From NCBI RefSeq assembly GCF_009707865.1, contig NZ_WMBA01000013.1:62001-126000 (forward strand): DNA of 64,000 nt, written 5' to 3'. The stretch is from Amycolatopsis pithecellobii (GTDB lineage Bacteria > Actinomycetota > Actinomycetes > Mycobacteriales > Pseudonocardiaceae). Of this stretch, positions 34,742 to 44,012 are shown piece after piece. The notes beneath the pieces are model-generated. The model saw only the letters and a list, made by a program, of their open reading frames with translations, did not search any database and was not told the origin of the DNA. The position numbers and the translations under genes are program-made. How positions within the stretch are numbered: position 1 is the stretch's first letter; each line of letters starts with the position of its first letter.

Positions 34742-35131
34742 TCAGGAGCCGAGCATGTCCAACGCCTTGCGCAGCCGGGCGGCTGCCTCCTCGGCGACCG
34801 GAGCAAATCCAGGTTCGCCGGTGGCCTCCACCATGATCTCCGGGTCGAGCGCCTCCACCAATGTGGCGTCGTCGTCTTCACGCACGACGACGTTGCATGG
34901 CAGGAGCAGCCCGATCCGGCGGTCGACGCCGAGGGCACGGTGCGCGAGCGGCGGGCTGCACGCGCCGAGGATGAGGTAGCGCTCCATCTGCTCGCCGAGT
35001 TTTTCGCGCAACGTGGCCTGCACGTCGATCTCGGTCAGCACACCGAATCCCTGCTCCTTGAGTGCCGCGCGGATGCGCCCGACCGTCTCCTCGAAGGGCA
35101 GGTTCAAGCGCACCGTGATACCGATATTCAT
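34742..35131 (-). CDS. DUF302-family protein
   Basis: A 129-aa protein starting MNIGITVRLNLPFEETVGRIRAALKEQGFGVLTEIDV, the typical DUF302 opening, with ILGACSPPLAHRAL and PCNVVV later. DUF302 proteins are small dimeric alpha/beta proteins of unknown function, often near sulfur, metal or anaerobic genes. The ATG 35129-35131 follows GAAGGGA. It is divergent from narK with a perfect DosR-like palindrome about 60 bp upstream. Confidence 0.85.
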   Translation of the reverse strand: MNIGITVRLNLPFEETVGRIRAALKEQGFGVLTEIDVQATLREKLGEQMERYLILGACSPPLAHRALGVDRRIGLLLPCNVVVREDDDATLVEALDPEIMVEATGEPGFAPVAEEAAARLRKALDMLGS

Positions 35132-35187
35132 CGAATAATCCCTTCCTCTGGCGGGAATCTGCTGGTGACAACCCGAACTTCGCACAT

Positions 35188-35260
35188 GATGGACGAAAGT
35201 CCATCTTGAAGGGCCGTTGCTCCCCTGTCCGCGGAGCCCGTCCGCGGGGACCCTCGTGGT
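35188..35260. promoter_or_regulatory. DosR-box-like sites between the DUF302 gene and narK
   Basis: GATGGACGAAAGTCCATC (35188-35205) is an inverted repeat with 7-bp arms, reading in reverse as GATGGACTTTCGTCCATC. AGGGCCGTTGCTCCCC follows at 35210, 21 bp in register, and GGGGACCCTCGTGGT at 35246. They could control both DUF302 (start 35131) and narK (start 35306). Confidence 0.7.
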
Positions 35261-35305
35261 GGTAATGATCGCTCGGACAGCGGCGGACGAGTAGGTGGCA
35301 TATCG

Positions 35306-36535
35306 ATGCTGACACGGCCAGCGGCTGAGGTGGCTGCGACTCGGGAGCGTGCGCGGCAGCGTGGCGTGATGCTGGCGCTGGCGACGGTGGGGTTCGCGGT
35401 GAATTTCTGGGCGTGGGCGCTGCTGAGCCCGCTGGGGCCGCTGTTGAAGGATGCGCTGGCACTTGACGCGTTTTCCCAGGCTTTGGTGGTCGCGGTTCCC
35501 GTCGTGGTCGGCTCGGTGGGGCGGATCCCGGTGGGCGCATTGAGCGACCGGTACGGGGGACGCGTGATGTTCCCGGTGATCTCGGCAACGACGATCGTGC
35601 CGGTGCTCTATCTCGGTCTGGTAGGCCATTCGTCGCTGGCGTCGTTGCTGGTCGGTGGGTTCGTGCTGGGCATGGGTGGTACGGCGTTCGCGGTCGGGGT
35701 GCCGTTCGTGTCCGCGTGGTTCCCGCCGCGGCGTCGTGGGCTGGCGATCGGGATCTTCGGCGCGGGCATGGGAGGTACCGCGATCAGTGCCTTGACCACG
35801 GTGAACCTGGTCAAGGCATGGACCTTCGCGGCGCCCTTCGTGGTGACAGCGGTAGTGCTCGCGCTGTATGCGGTCGTGGCGGCGCTCGTGTTGCGGGACG
35901 CGCCCGGTCGCGCGGTTCCCCGGTATTCACTGGGCCGGCGTCTGCGCGCTGTGGCGCAGTTGCCGATTACCTGGCAGGCGTCGGCGTTATATGCCGTCGC
36001 ATTCGGTGGATACGTCGCGTTTTCGGTGTACCTGCCGGCATACCTGAAGACGGCCTATGGGCTGGCACAGACGGATGCGGCGAACCGGATGGCCGGGTTC
36101 GTGCTGTTGGCGGTGCTGCTGCGGCCAGTAGGTGGCTGGCTTTCGGACCGGTTCGGGCCCGTCCGGGTACTGGCCGGGGCATTGGCCGTGGTTACTGCCG
36201 GAGCCGCGGTGCAGGCGGGCACACCCGCGTTGATGCCATGGGCGACGGTGGCGTTCCTGGCAATGGCGGCGGCGCTGGGCGCGGCCAGCGGTGCCGTGTT
36301 CGCGCTGGTGGCGCTGCTTGCGCCGGCGGACAAGGTCGGTTCGGTCACGGGGGTCGTGGGCGCGGCCGGCGGGCTCGGCGGGTTTGTGCCGCCGCTGGTC
36401 ATGGGCGCCCTCTACAGCGCGTTCTCGTCCTACGCGCTTGGCCTGGCGGCGCTCGCGCTCGTGGCTGCGGCGGCGATGCTGTTCACGGTGACCGGTGTCC
36501 GGCACGTGACCCGGGTGCGCGAGGGAGTCGTGTGA
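35306..36535 (+). CDS. narK: NarK-type nitrate/nitrite transporter
   Basis: A 409-aa MFS transporter with 12 predicted spans. The nitrate/nitrite porter traits are present: an early helix FAVNFWAWALLSPLGP, GALSDRYGGR, and the glycine-rich segment LGMGGTAFAVGVPFVSAWFPPRRRG that matches the nitrate signature region. It imports nitrate or exchanges it for nitrite. Directly downstream is narGHJI, so it feeds respiratory nitrate reductase, as NarK2 does in mycobacteria, where it is DosR-controlled. The ATG lacks a strong ribosome site. Confidence 0.9.
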   Translation: MLTRPAAEVAATRERARQRGVMLALATVGFAVNFWAWALLSPLGPLLKDALALDAFSQALVVAVPVVVGSVGRIPVGALSDRYGGRVMFPVISATTIVPVLYLGLVGHSSLASLLVGGFVLGMGGTAFAVGVPFVSAWFPPRRRGLAIGIFGAGMGGTAISALTTVNLVKAWTFAAPFVVTAVVLALYAVVAALVLRDAPGRAVPRYSLGRRLRAVAQLPITWQASALYAVAFGGYVAFSVYLPAYLKTAYGLAQTDAANRMAGFVLLAVLLRPVGGWLSDRFGPVRVLAGALAVVTAGAAVQAGTPALMPWATVAFLAMAAALGAASGAVFALVALLAPADKVGSVTGVVGAAGGLGGFVPPLVMGALYSAFSSYALGLAALALVAAAAMLFTVTGVRHVTRVREGVV

Positions 36536-36564
36536 TGTGCGAGTACTGCGGCTGCCAGTCGTGA
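36535..36564 (+). CDS. Nine-codon cysteine-rich micro-ORF
   Basis: ATG at 36535 overlaps the narK stop (TGATG) and opens a nine-codon frame MCEYCGCQS followed by TGA. MCxYCGC is the opening of some actinobacterial hemerythrin-domain proteins, as far as I recall, so this may be the stub of a lost gene; alternatively it is a tiny coupled peptide. Too short for proof. Confidence 0.3.
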   Translation: MCEYCGCQS

Positions 36565-36649
36565 GCCGTAGGGCCCTGCGGGTGCCGGCCTGGGCTGTTA
36601 ACGTCGTAGCCGCTCTCGCGATCACATCTGGTGGCGGAGGGACAGCGCG

Positions 36650-39600
36650 ATGGCTGACATGACGCGACAGCCGGGGATGGACTCTCCCCTGGCGGACGCC
36701 CTCGTGGGCACGCGAAGATTCTTCACCCGGGATGAGGTATCGCCGGATCGGCGGGCGTTGCACCGGAAGGGCGGGCGGCAGGCGGACGAGTTCTACCGGG
36801 ATCGCTGGAGCCATGACAAGGTCGTCCGCTCGACTCACGGGGTGAACTGCACCGGATCCTGCTCGTGGAAGGTCTACGTCAAAGACGGGATCATTACCTG
36901 GGAGTCCCAGCAGACGGACTATCCGTCGGTAGGGCCGGATCGGCCGGAGTACGAGCCGCGTGGCTGTCCTCGTGGCGCGGCCTTTTCGTGGTACACGTAC
37001 TCGCCCACCAGGGTGCGCTACCCCTATGTGCGAGGTGTGCTGCTGGAGATGTTCCGGGAGGCGCGGCGGCGCACCGGGGATCCGGTGGCGGCGTGGGCGC
37101 AGATCGTGTCGGACCCGGAGCGCGCACGGCGATACAAGACTGCGCGCGGCAAGGGCGGCCTGGTCCGGGCCGGCTGGGACGAGGCGGTGGAGATGATCGC
37201 CGCCGCGCATGTGCACACCATTCGCGAGTACGGCCCGGATCGGCTGGCCGGGTTCTCGCCGATCCCGGCGATGTCGATGGTGTCGCACGCCGCGGGTGCG
37301 CGCTTCTACTCGCTGCTGGGAGGCGCCATGCTGTCGTTCTACGACTGGTATGCCGATCTTCCGGTCGCCTCGCCGCAAGTGTTCGGCGACCAGACCGATG
37401 TTCCCGAGTCGGGCGACTGGTGGGACGCCGGATACCTGATCATGTGGGGTTCGAACCTGCCGGTGACCCGCACCCCGGATGCCCACTGGATGGTCGAGGC
37501 GCGCTACCGCGGGCAGAAGGTCGTCGCGGTATCGCCGGACTACGCCGACAACGTGAAGTTCGCGGACGAATGGCTTGCGGCGCAGCCCGGTACCGACGGT
37601 GCGCTGGCGATGGCGATGGGCCACGTCGTCCTGACCGAGTTCTTCGTGCGCCGCCAGGTGCCCTACTTCCTCGATTACGTGAAGCGCTTCACGGACCTGC
37701 CGTTCCTGGTGCACGTCGAGCGCCACGGAGACCGCTGTGTACCGGGGAAGTTCGTCACGGCGGAGGATCTGGGGGAGGAGGCCGAGAACGCCGCGTTCAA
37801 GCCGGTGCTTTTCGATGCGGTGACCGATCAGCCGGTGGTGCCTGGTGGTTCCGTGGGCTTCCGATACGGCGAGCAGGGCGCGGGCCGATGGAACCTCGAC
37901 CTGGGCGGCGTCGACCCGCTGCTGTCGGCGACGGGTGGCGATGCGGTCGAGGTGGAGCTGCCGCGTTTCGACACCCCGGACGGCTCGGCCGCGGTGCTGC
38001 GTCGCGGGGTGCCGGTGCGCAGGCTCGGCGACCACCTGGTGACGACGGTGTTCGACCTGGTGCTGGCCCAGTACGGGGTATGGCGTGAGGGGCTTCCCGG
38101 GTCGTGGCCCACGGATTACGACGATGCCGCCGAGCCGTATACCCCTGCGTGGCAGGAAGCGATCACCGGTGTCCCGGCGGCCGCGGCGGCCCGGATCGGG
38201 CGTGAGTTCGCCGCCAACGCCGAAGAATCCCAGGGCCGGTCGATGATCATCATGGGGGCCGGTACCAACCACTGGTTTCACTCGGACACGATCTACCGCG
38301 CTTTCCTCGTGCTGACGACATTGACGGGCTGCCAGGGGGTCAACGGGGGTGGCTGGGCGCATTACGTGGGGCAGGAGAAGGTGCGCCCCCTCGCCGGATA
38401 CTCGCTGCTGGCCACCGCGGCGGACTGGCAGCGGCCCGCGCGGCAGATGATCCAGACGGCCTATTGGTATCTGCACACCGACCAGTTCCGCTACGACCCT
38501 CCCCCGGCCTCCAGCCGGGGGGACCCCCATCTCGCTCCGCTCGATGCGGACCGTTTCGCCGCGGCGACGGGACGCATGGCGGGTAAGACCACCGCCGACC
38601 TGCTCGCGCTGTCGTCGCGGCTGGGCTGGATGCCGTCCTACCCGACCTTCGATCGCAACCCGCTGGACCTCGCGGACGAGGCCGGCGAAACGCCGGTCGG
38701 CGACCACGTGGTGTCCGAGCTGCGGGCCGGGCGGCTGCGGTTCGCCGGGGAGGACCCGGACGCGCCGGAGAACTTCCCCCGGGTGCTGACCGTGTGGCGG
38801 GCGAATCTGCTTGGTTCCTCGGCCAAGGGCAACGAATACTTCCTCAAGCACCTGCTCGGGACCGACTCGTCGGTGCGCGCCCAGGAGGCGCCGCCCGGCG
38901 CCCGGCCGCGAGAAGTCGTGTGGCGGGAGGAGGCGCCGACCGGGAAGCTGGATCTGTTACTGACGATGGACTTCCGGATGACCAGCACCACGATCTACTC
39001 CGACATCGTGCTGCCGGCGGCGACCTGGTACGAGAAGTACGACTTGTCGAGCACCGACATGCACCCCTTCGTGCATTCGTTCAATCCGGCCATCGCTCCG
39101 CCGTGGCAGACCCGCACGGACTGGGACGCCTTCCACACCATCGCGCATGCTTTCAGCCGCCTGGCCGAAACCCACCTCGGCGTCCGCAAGGACGTGGTCG
39201 CGGCGCCGTTGCTGCACGACAGCCCGGACGAACTGGCCACCCCGCACGGCCGGGTCGCCGACTGGAAGGCCGGGGAGTGCGAGCCGGTGCCGGGCAAGAC
39301 GATGCCCAAGCTCGTCGTCGTGGAGCGCGACTATCCGGCTGTGGCCGCGAAGATGGCCGCGCTCGGCCCGCTGGCCGATTCGCTGGGCGCCACCACCAAA
39401 GGCGTCACGTTCGACCTGAGTCCGGGTGTGGAGTACCTGCGCCACAAGAACGGCATCGTTCGCGGTGGACCCGCGGCCGGCCGTCCATCGCTGGTCAGCG
39501 ATCGCCACGCGTGCGAAGCGATTCTGGCGCTGTCCGGCACCACGAACGGACATCTGGCCACGCAAGGTTTCCGTACGCTGGAACAGCGCACCGGCCTGCC

Positions 39601-40360
39601 GCTGGCGGACTTGGCCGCCGAACACGAAGGAAAGCAGATCACCTTCGCCGACACGCAGGCGGCGCCGACCCCGGTCATCACCTCACCCGAATGGTCCGGA
39701 TCGGAGGCCGGGGGCCGCCGCTACTCGCCGTTCGTCATCAACGTCGAACGGCGTAAGCCCTGGCACACGCTGACCGGCAGGCAGCACTTCTTCCTGGACC
39801 ACGACTGGATGGCCGAACTGGGGGAGACGTTGCCGGTGTTCCGCCCGCCGCTGCGGATGGATGAGCTCTTCGGTGAACCGGCGGTCGGCGACCGGGGCGA
39901 ACTCGGGGTGACGGTCCGTTATCTGACTCCGCACTCGAAGTGGTCGATCCATTCCGAGTACCAGGACAACCTGTTCATGCTCAGCCTGTCCCGGGGCGGC
40001 CCCACGATCTGGATGTCCAAACAGGACGCATTGAAGGTCGGGGTTTCGGACAACGACTGGATCGAGGCGGTCAACCGCAACGGTGTAGTCGTGGCGCGGG
40101 CCGTGGTCTCCCACCGGATGCCCGAAGGCACGGTGTACATGTACCACGCGCAAGACCGGCTCATCGACGTCCCGCGTAGTGAGACCTCCGGCCGGCGTGG
40201 GGGGATCCACAACTCGCTGACCCGGCTGCTCATCAAACCCAGCCACCTGATCGGCGCCTACGCCCAGCTTTCGTTCGCGTTCAACTACCTCGGCCCGACG
40301 GGCAACCAGCGCGACGAGGTCACCGTCATCCGCCGCCGCTCGCAGGAGGTTGAGTACTGA
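36650..40360 (+). CDS. narG: Respiratory nitrate reductase alpha subunit
   Basis: A 1236-aa molybdopterin enzyme that reduces nitrate to nitrite on the cytoplasmic side of the membrane. Near the N-terminus HGVNCTGSCSW with a later Cys in PRGCPRGAAF forms the FS0 [4Fe-4S] site with one His ligand. Domains around ATNHWFHSD-like GAGTNHWFH and FNYLGPTGNQRDE at the end bind the bis-MGD cofactor. GGAGGG precedes the ATG. A PPPASSRGDPH segment around residue 618 is encoded by a hairpin and looks like an in-frame insertion. With narHJI it forms one operon. Confidence 0.95.
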   Translation: MADMTRQPGMDSPLADALVGTRRFFTRDEVSPDRRALHRKGGRQADEFYRDRWSHDKVVRSTHGVNCTGSCSWKVYVKDGIITWESQQTDYPSVGPDRPEYEPRGCPRGAAFSWYTYSPTRVRYPYVRGVLLEMFREARRRTGDPVAAWAQIVSDPERARRYKTARGKGGLVRAGWDEAVEMIAAAHVHTIREYGPDRLAGFSPIPAMSMVSHAAGARFYSLLGGAMLSFYDWYADLPVASPQVFGDQTDVPESGDWWDAGYLIMWGSNLPVTRTPDAHWMVEARYRGQKVVAVSPDYADNVKFADEWLAAQPGTDGALAMAMGHVVLTEFFVRRQVPYFLDYVKRFTDLPFLVHVERHGDRCVPGKFVTAEDLGEEAENAAFKPVLFDAVTDQPVVPGGSVGFRYGEQGAGRWNLDLGGVDPLLSATGGDAVEVELPRFDTPDGSAAVLRRGVPVRRLGDHLVTTVFDLVLAQYGVWREGLPGSWPTDYDDAAEPYTPAWQEAITGVPAAAAARIGREFAANAEESQGRSMIIMGAGTNHWFHSDTIYRAFLVLTTLTGCQGVNGGGWAHYVGQEKVRPLAGYSLLATAADWQRPARQMIQTAYWYLHTDQFRYDPPPASSRGDPHLAPLDADRFAAATGRMAGKTTADLLALSSRLGWMPSYPTFDRNPLDLADEAGETPVGDHVVSELRAGRLRFAGEDPDAPENFPRVLTVWRANLLGSSAKGNEYFLKHLLGTDSSVRAQEAPPGARPREVVWREEAPTGKLDLLLTMDFRMTSTTIYSDIVLPAATWYEKYDLSSTDMHPFVHSFNPAIAPPWQTRTDWDAFHTIAHAFSRLAETHLGVRKDVVAAPLLHDSPDELATPHGRVADWKAGECEPVPGKTMPKLVVVERDYPAVAAKMAALGPLADSLGATTKGVTFDLSPGVEYLRHKNGIVRGGPAAGRPSLVSDRHACEAILALSGTTNGHLATQGFRTLEQRTGLPLADLAAEHEGKQITFADTQAAPTPVITSPEWSGSEAGGRRYSPFVINVERRKPWHTLTGRQHFFLDHDWMAELGETLPVFRPPLRMDELFGEPAVGDRGELGVTVRYLTPHSKWSIHSEYQDNLFMLSLSRGGPTIWMSKQDALKVGVSDNDWIEAVNRNGVVVARAVVSHRMPEGTVYMYHAQDRLIDVPRSETSGRRGGIHNSLTRLLIKPSHLIGAYAQLSFAFNYLGPTGNQRDEVTVIRRRSQEVEY
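38501..38521. repeat. GC-rich hairpin inserted in frame within narG
   Basis: CCCCCGGC (38501-38508) and GCCGGGGG (38514-38521) form a perfect 8-bp stem around a 5-base loop, followed by GGACCCCCAT. The segment encodes PPPASSRGDPHLAPL. Its form recalls the small palindromic units dispersed in actinomycete genomes; here it does not break the frame. Confidence 0.6.
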
Positions 40361-40515
40361 TGGAAAGAATCTCATCAAGTACCCGGCACCCCACCGCACC
40401 CAAGGGGACCGTGACGGTACTGAACCACGGAGCGCTCCGAACCGCAGATTACTCGTTACGCAACGACGGAAAAAACGCGGAGAGGCGGGGGAGTGAGGCG
40501 GCACAGTGCGGGTGA
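40360..40515 (+). CDS. Possible 51-aa protein between narG and narH
   Basis: The ATG at 40360 overlaps the narG stop (TGATG), and the frame runs 51 codons (MERISSSTRHPTAPKGTVTV...) to a TGA inside the narH start. Overlaps at both ends suggest coupled translation, but narG and narH are usually adjacent without such a gene. Base composition is lower in GC than its neighbours and the peptide is basic and unstructured. It may be non-functional filler. Confidence 0.3.
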   Translation: MERISSSTRHPTAPKGTVTVLNHGALRTADYSLRNDGKNAERRGSEAAQCG

Positions 40516-42188
40516 TGGCGCAGATGGCGATGGTGATGAACCTCGACAAGTGCATCGGCTGCCACACCTGTTCGGTCACGTGCAAACAGGCCTGGACCAA
40601 CCGCAGCGGCGTCGAGTACGTGTGGTTCAACAACGTCGAAACCCGTCCCGGACAAGGATATCCGCGCAGGTATGAGGATCAGCAACGGTGGCGCGGCGGC
40701 TGGATACTGAACAAGCGTGGACGGCTGGCGCTGAGGGCCGGCGGGCGGCTGCGCAAGTTGCTGACCATTTTCGCCAACCCCAAGATGCCCGGCATCGACG
40801 ACTACTACGAACCCTGGACCTACGACTACGAGACGCTCACCAGCGCCCCCGTGCAGGAGCACACGCCAGTCGCCAGGCCCCGCTCGCTGATCTCCGGCAA
40901 GGACACGAAGATATCCTGGTCGGCCAACTGGGACGACGACCTCGGTGGTGCCCCGGACCACGGCGAGAAGGACCCGCTGCTGCGTGACATCGCCGACAAG
41001 GTGCGGTTCGAGTTCGAGCGCACCTTCATGTTCTACCTCCCGCGGATTTGCGAGCATTGCCTCAACCCCTCCTGCGTCGCCTCGTGCCCGTCCGGCGCGC
41101 TGTACAAGCGCAGTGAGGACGGCATCGTGCTGGTCGACCAGGACCGCTGCCGCGGCTGGCGCATGTGCGTGACCGGCTGCCCCTACAAGAAGGTGTACTT
41201 CAACCACCGCACCGGCAAGGCCGAGAAGTGCACGTTCTGCTTCCCGCGCGTCGAGGTCGGCATCCCGACGGTGTGCGCGGAAACCTGTGTGGGCCGTCTG
41301 CGCTACATCGGGCTCATGCTCTACGACGCGGACAAGGTCCTCGCGGCGGCGTCCACAAGAGACGAAAGGGACCTGTATGAAGCACAGCGGCAGGTCTTTC
41401 TCGACCCGCACGATCCGGCGGTCATCCGCGAAGCCGAACATGCCGGGATCCCGCGCGACTGGATCGACGCGGCCCAGCGCTCGCCGGTGTACGCACTGAT
41501 CAACACCTACCGCGTGGCGCTGCCCCTGCATCCGGAATACCGCACGATGCCGATGGTCTGGTATATCCCGCCGCTCTCGCCTGTCGTGGACGTGGTGCGG
41601 GACACCGGGCACGACGCCGAGGACCACGGCAATCTCTTCGCCGCGATCGAGGCGCTGCGTATTCCCGTCGAGTACCTGGCCCAACTGTTCACCGCCGGCG
41701 ACGTCGCACCGGTCGAGGCCGTCCTGCGGCGGCTGGCGGCGATGCGGTCCTTCATGCGGGACATCAACCTCGGCCGGGAGCCATGCGAGGAGATTCCCGC
41801 CAGGGCCGGCCTGAGCAGTGAAGCGGTCTATAACATGTACCGGCTGCTGGCGCTGGCCAAGTACGACGAGCGGTACGTCATCCCGCCAGCACATGCGGAA
41901 CAGGCCCACGGCCTGGAGGAACTGGCCACCGAATGCAGCCTCGACTACGAGGGCGGGCCCGGCATGGTCGGCTCCGGCCCCTTCGGCGAAGCGTCGGGTG
42001 GCATCCCGCCGCTCGCCGTCGAGAACTACCGTATGCTGCGCGACCGGCAGACCGCGGACACCATCGCCGCCCCCGTGGACAAGGGCAGCCGCGTCAACCT
42101 GCTCAACTGGGATGGCAAAGGCAGGCCCGACGGCCTCTTCCCACCACCGCGCGACTCCGGCGAGCACGGCACGGAGCCCAAGCCATGA
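40506..42188 (+). CDS. narH: Respiratory nitrate reductase beta subunit
   Basis: A 560-aa iron-sulfur subunit carrying electrons from NarI to NarG. Four cysteine clusters are visible: CIGCHTCSVTC near residue 16, CEHCLNPSCVASCPSG, CRGWRMCVTGCPYKK where the Trp replaces a Cys as in the [3Fe-4S] site, and CTFCFPR...CAETCVGR. The GTG at 40506 gives MRVMAQMAMVMNLDKC, the usual NarH opening. The stop overlaps narJ by ATGA. Confidence 0.95.
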   Translation: MRVMAQMAMVMNLDKCIGCHTCSVTCKQAWTNRSGVEYVWFNNVETRPGQGYPRRYEDQQRWRGGWILNKRGRLALRAGGRLRKLLTIFANPKMPGIDDYYEPWTYDYETLTSAPVQEHTPVARPRSLISGKDTKISWSANWDDDLGGAPDHGEKDPLLRDIADKVRFEFERTFMFYLPRICEHCLNPSCVASCPSGALYKRSEDGIVLVDQDRCRGWRMCVTGCPYKKVYFNHRTGKAEKCTFCFPRVEVGIPTVCAETCVGRLRYIGLMLYDADKVLAAASTRDERDLYEAQRQVFLDPHDPAVIREAEHAGIPRDWIDAAQRSPVYALINTYRVALPLHPEYRTMPMVWYIPPLSPVVDVVRDTGHDAEDHGNLFAAIEALRIPVEYLAQLFTAGDVAPVEAVLRRLAAMRSFMRDINLGREPCEEIPARAGLSSEAVYNMYRLLALAKYDERYVIPPAHAEQAHGLEELATECSLDYEGGPGMVGSGPFGEASGGIPPLAVENYRMLRDRQTADTIAAPVDKGSRVNLLNWDGKGRPDGLFPPPRDSGEHGTEPKP

Positions 42189-42787
42189 CCGCTTCCGAGC
42201 ACACGATGGCCTGGCAGGCTCAGTCGCTGCTGCTGGACTATCCGAGCGCCGCACTTCTCGACAGGCTTTCGCTGCTGCGCGAGGTCACCCGCGCCGTGCC
42301 CGGCCCGGTCGGCGATCCGCTGGCGCAGATTCTCGACCACGTCGAGCGCACCCCGCTGCCCGATCTGGCCGCCGATTACGTCGCCACGTTCGACCACCGC
42401 AAGCGCGGCAGCCTGTACCTCACCTACTACACCTACGGCGACACGCGCAAACGCGGCATGGCGCTGCTGCGGTTCACCCATGCCTACCGGGCCGAAGGGC
42501 TCGTTCTGTCCTCGGAGGAGTTGCCCGACCACCTCGCCGTCGTGCTCGAATTCGCGGCCGGACACCCGGGCCTGGGGCTGCGCCTGCTGAGCGAGCACCG
42601 CGCCGGGCTCGAACTGCTGCGGCTCGGTCTGCACGAGACGAACTCACCGTGGGCCTCGGTGCTCGACTCGATCTCCGCCACGTTGCCGCGGTTGCGCGGC
42701 AGCGACGAGGACGTCCTCGCTCGCCTGATCGCGCAGGGGCCGCCCGAGGAAGAAGTGGGGCTCCAGCCGTTCGGAGGACTGCGATGA
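42185..42787 (+). CDS. narJ: Nitrate reductase assembly chaperone
   Basis: A 200-aa all-helical cytoplasmic chaperone that helps insert the molybdenum cofactor and attach NarGH to NarI. The TorD/NarJ-like hallmarks are SLLLDYPSAALLDRL near the start and the motif FDHRKRGSLYLTYYTYGDTRKRG in the middle. It is bounded by ATGA overlaps with narH and narI, which fixes both start and operon membership. It is not part of the final enzyme. Confidence 0.93.
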   Translation: MTASEHTMAWQAQSLLLDYPSAALLDRLSLLREVTRAVPGPVGDPLAQILDHVERTPLPDLAADYVATFDHRKRGSLYLTYYTYGDTRKRGMALLRFTHAYRAEGLVLSSEELPDHLAVVLEFAAGHPGLGLRLLSEHRAGLELLRLGLHETNSPWASVLDSISATLPRLRGSDEDVLARLIAQGPPEEEVGLQPFGGLR

Positions 42788-43512
42788 CCATCGTGGACGC
42801 CCTGCTGTGGGTCGCCGTGCCGTATGTGTCGATCGCGATCTTCATCGCCGGCCACTTCTGGCGATACCGCTACGACAAGTTCGGCTGGACCACCCGCTCC
42901 TCGCAGCTGTACGAAAGCCGGCTGCTGCGGCTGGGCAGCCCGCTGTTCCACTTCGGCATCCTCGTCGTCGCCCTCGGGCACATCGGTGGCCTGCTGATCC
43001 CGAAATCGTGGACCGGGGCCATCGGCATCAGCGAAACCGCCTACCACATCGGTGCCGTCACGCTCGGCACGATCGCGGGAGTAGGCACGCTGGGCGGCGC
43101 GGCGATCCTGATTTACCGCCGCCGCACCGTCGGCCCTGTCTTCTCCGCCACCACCCGCAACGACAAGATCATGTATGTGCTGTTGATCGGCACCATCGCT
43201 CTCGGACTGGGCACGACGGTCCTCGGAAACCTCACCGGCCATCCCCATGACTACCGGGAAACCGTCGCGCCGTGGTTCCGTTCGATCTTCTATTTCCAGC
43301 CCGACAGTGCGCTGATCAAGGCCGCCCCGTGGGGCTTCCAGGCCCATGTCCTCGCCGCCTGGGTGCTGTTCGCGTTCTGGCCGTTCAGCCGGCTCGTCCA
43401 TGTGTTCTCGATGCCGCTGGGCTACCTGACCCGGCCCTACATCGTGTACCGCACCCGCGACACCCGGCTCGGTGCGCGAGCGCCCCGGCGCGGATGGGAG
43501 CAAGTGCCATGA
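42784..43512 (+). CDS. narI: Respiratory nitrate reductase gamma subunit (cytochrome b)
   Basis: A 242-aa membrane cytochrome b that takes electrons from menaquinol. Five hydrophobic spans are seen, with candidate heme histidines in SPLFHFGILVVALGHIGG and in FQAHVLAAWVLFAFWPFSRLVH. The start at 42784 is in an ATGA overlap with narJ and the stop overlaps the next gene by ATGA. It anchors NarGH to the inner face of the membrane. Confidence 0.95.
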   Translation: MTIVDALLWVAVPYVSIAIFIAGHFWRYRYDKFGWTTRSSQLYESRLLRLGSPLFHFGILVVALGHIGGLLIPKSWTGAIGISETAYHIGAVTLGTIAGVGTLGGAAILIYRRRTVGPVFSATTRNDKIMYVLLIGTIALGLGTTVLGNLTGHPHDYRETVAPWFRSIFYFQPDSALIKAAPWGFQAHVLAAWVLFAFWPFSRLVHVFSMPLGYLTRPYIVYRTRDTRLGARAPRRGWEQVP

Positions 43513-43850
43513 AGGAAACCGGTCACCACGCGGTTATGCCACTGAGTGCCCTGGCCGCGGAACTGCTCGAACAAGCCCGCGACCACCACTCACAGCGCGC
43601 TGCCCGGACGATCGCCTCCAGCACGTCGATGCGCGCCACGGTCATCGCCCTCGCGGCGGGTGCCCAGGTCGCCGAGCACGACGCCCCTGCCGCCGCGACG
43701 CTGCACGTGTTGACCGGCCGGGTCCGCGTGCACACCGACGACCGTGAATGGCTCCTGGATACCGGCGAGCTTCTGCCGCTCCCACCGCAACGGCACGGCC
43801 TGGACGCGGTCGTCGACAGCGCGGTCCTGCTCACCGTCGCCCTGAGGTGA
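43509..43850 (+). CDS. Small cupin-domain protein in the nar operon
   Basis: A 113-aa protein starting MKETGHHAVMPLSALAAELLEQA in an ATGA overlap with narI. The core is a single cupin: VAEHDAPAAATLHVLTGRVRV followed by the second motif LLDTGELLPLPPQRHGLDAV. His and Glu positions suggest metal binding, though the first motif has fewer histidines than classical cupins. Similar small cupins accompany actinobacterial nar genes; a role in regulating or protecting the enzyme is only inferred. Confidence 0.8.
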   Translation: MKETGHHAVMPLSALAAELLEQARDHHSQRAARTIASSTSMRATVIALAAGAQVAEHDAPAAATLHVLTGRVRVHTDDREWLLDTGELLPLPPQRHGLDAVVDSAVLLTVALR

Positions 43851-43914
43851 TCAGGGCAGGGCCTTTCTTTGCTCAGATCCACAACGAAGAACCGGCGATG
43901 TCCGCTTTGCCGGG

Positions 43915-43951
43915 GTGGCCGAAAGACCTCCGAAGCGGGGACGCCGTTCTC
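43915..43951. promoter_or_regulatory. Tandem DosR-box-like sites upstream of nitroreductase 3
   Basis: GTGGCCGAAAGACCTC (43915-43930) reads in reverse as GAGGTCTTTCGGCCAC. GGGGACGCCGTTCTC starts at 43937, exactly 22 bp on. They lie 62-98 bp upstream of the ATG at 44013. Confidence 0.65.
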
Positions 43952-44012
43952 TACCCGCCGCTTGGTAGCCGGCCGATTGTGGGAAGCACGCTATCGAGGA
44001 AAAGGGCGTGCG

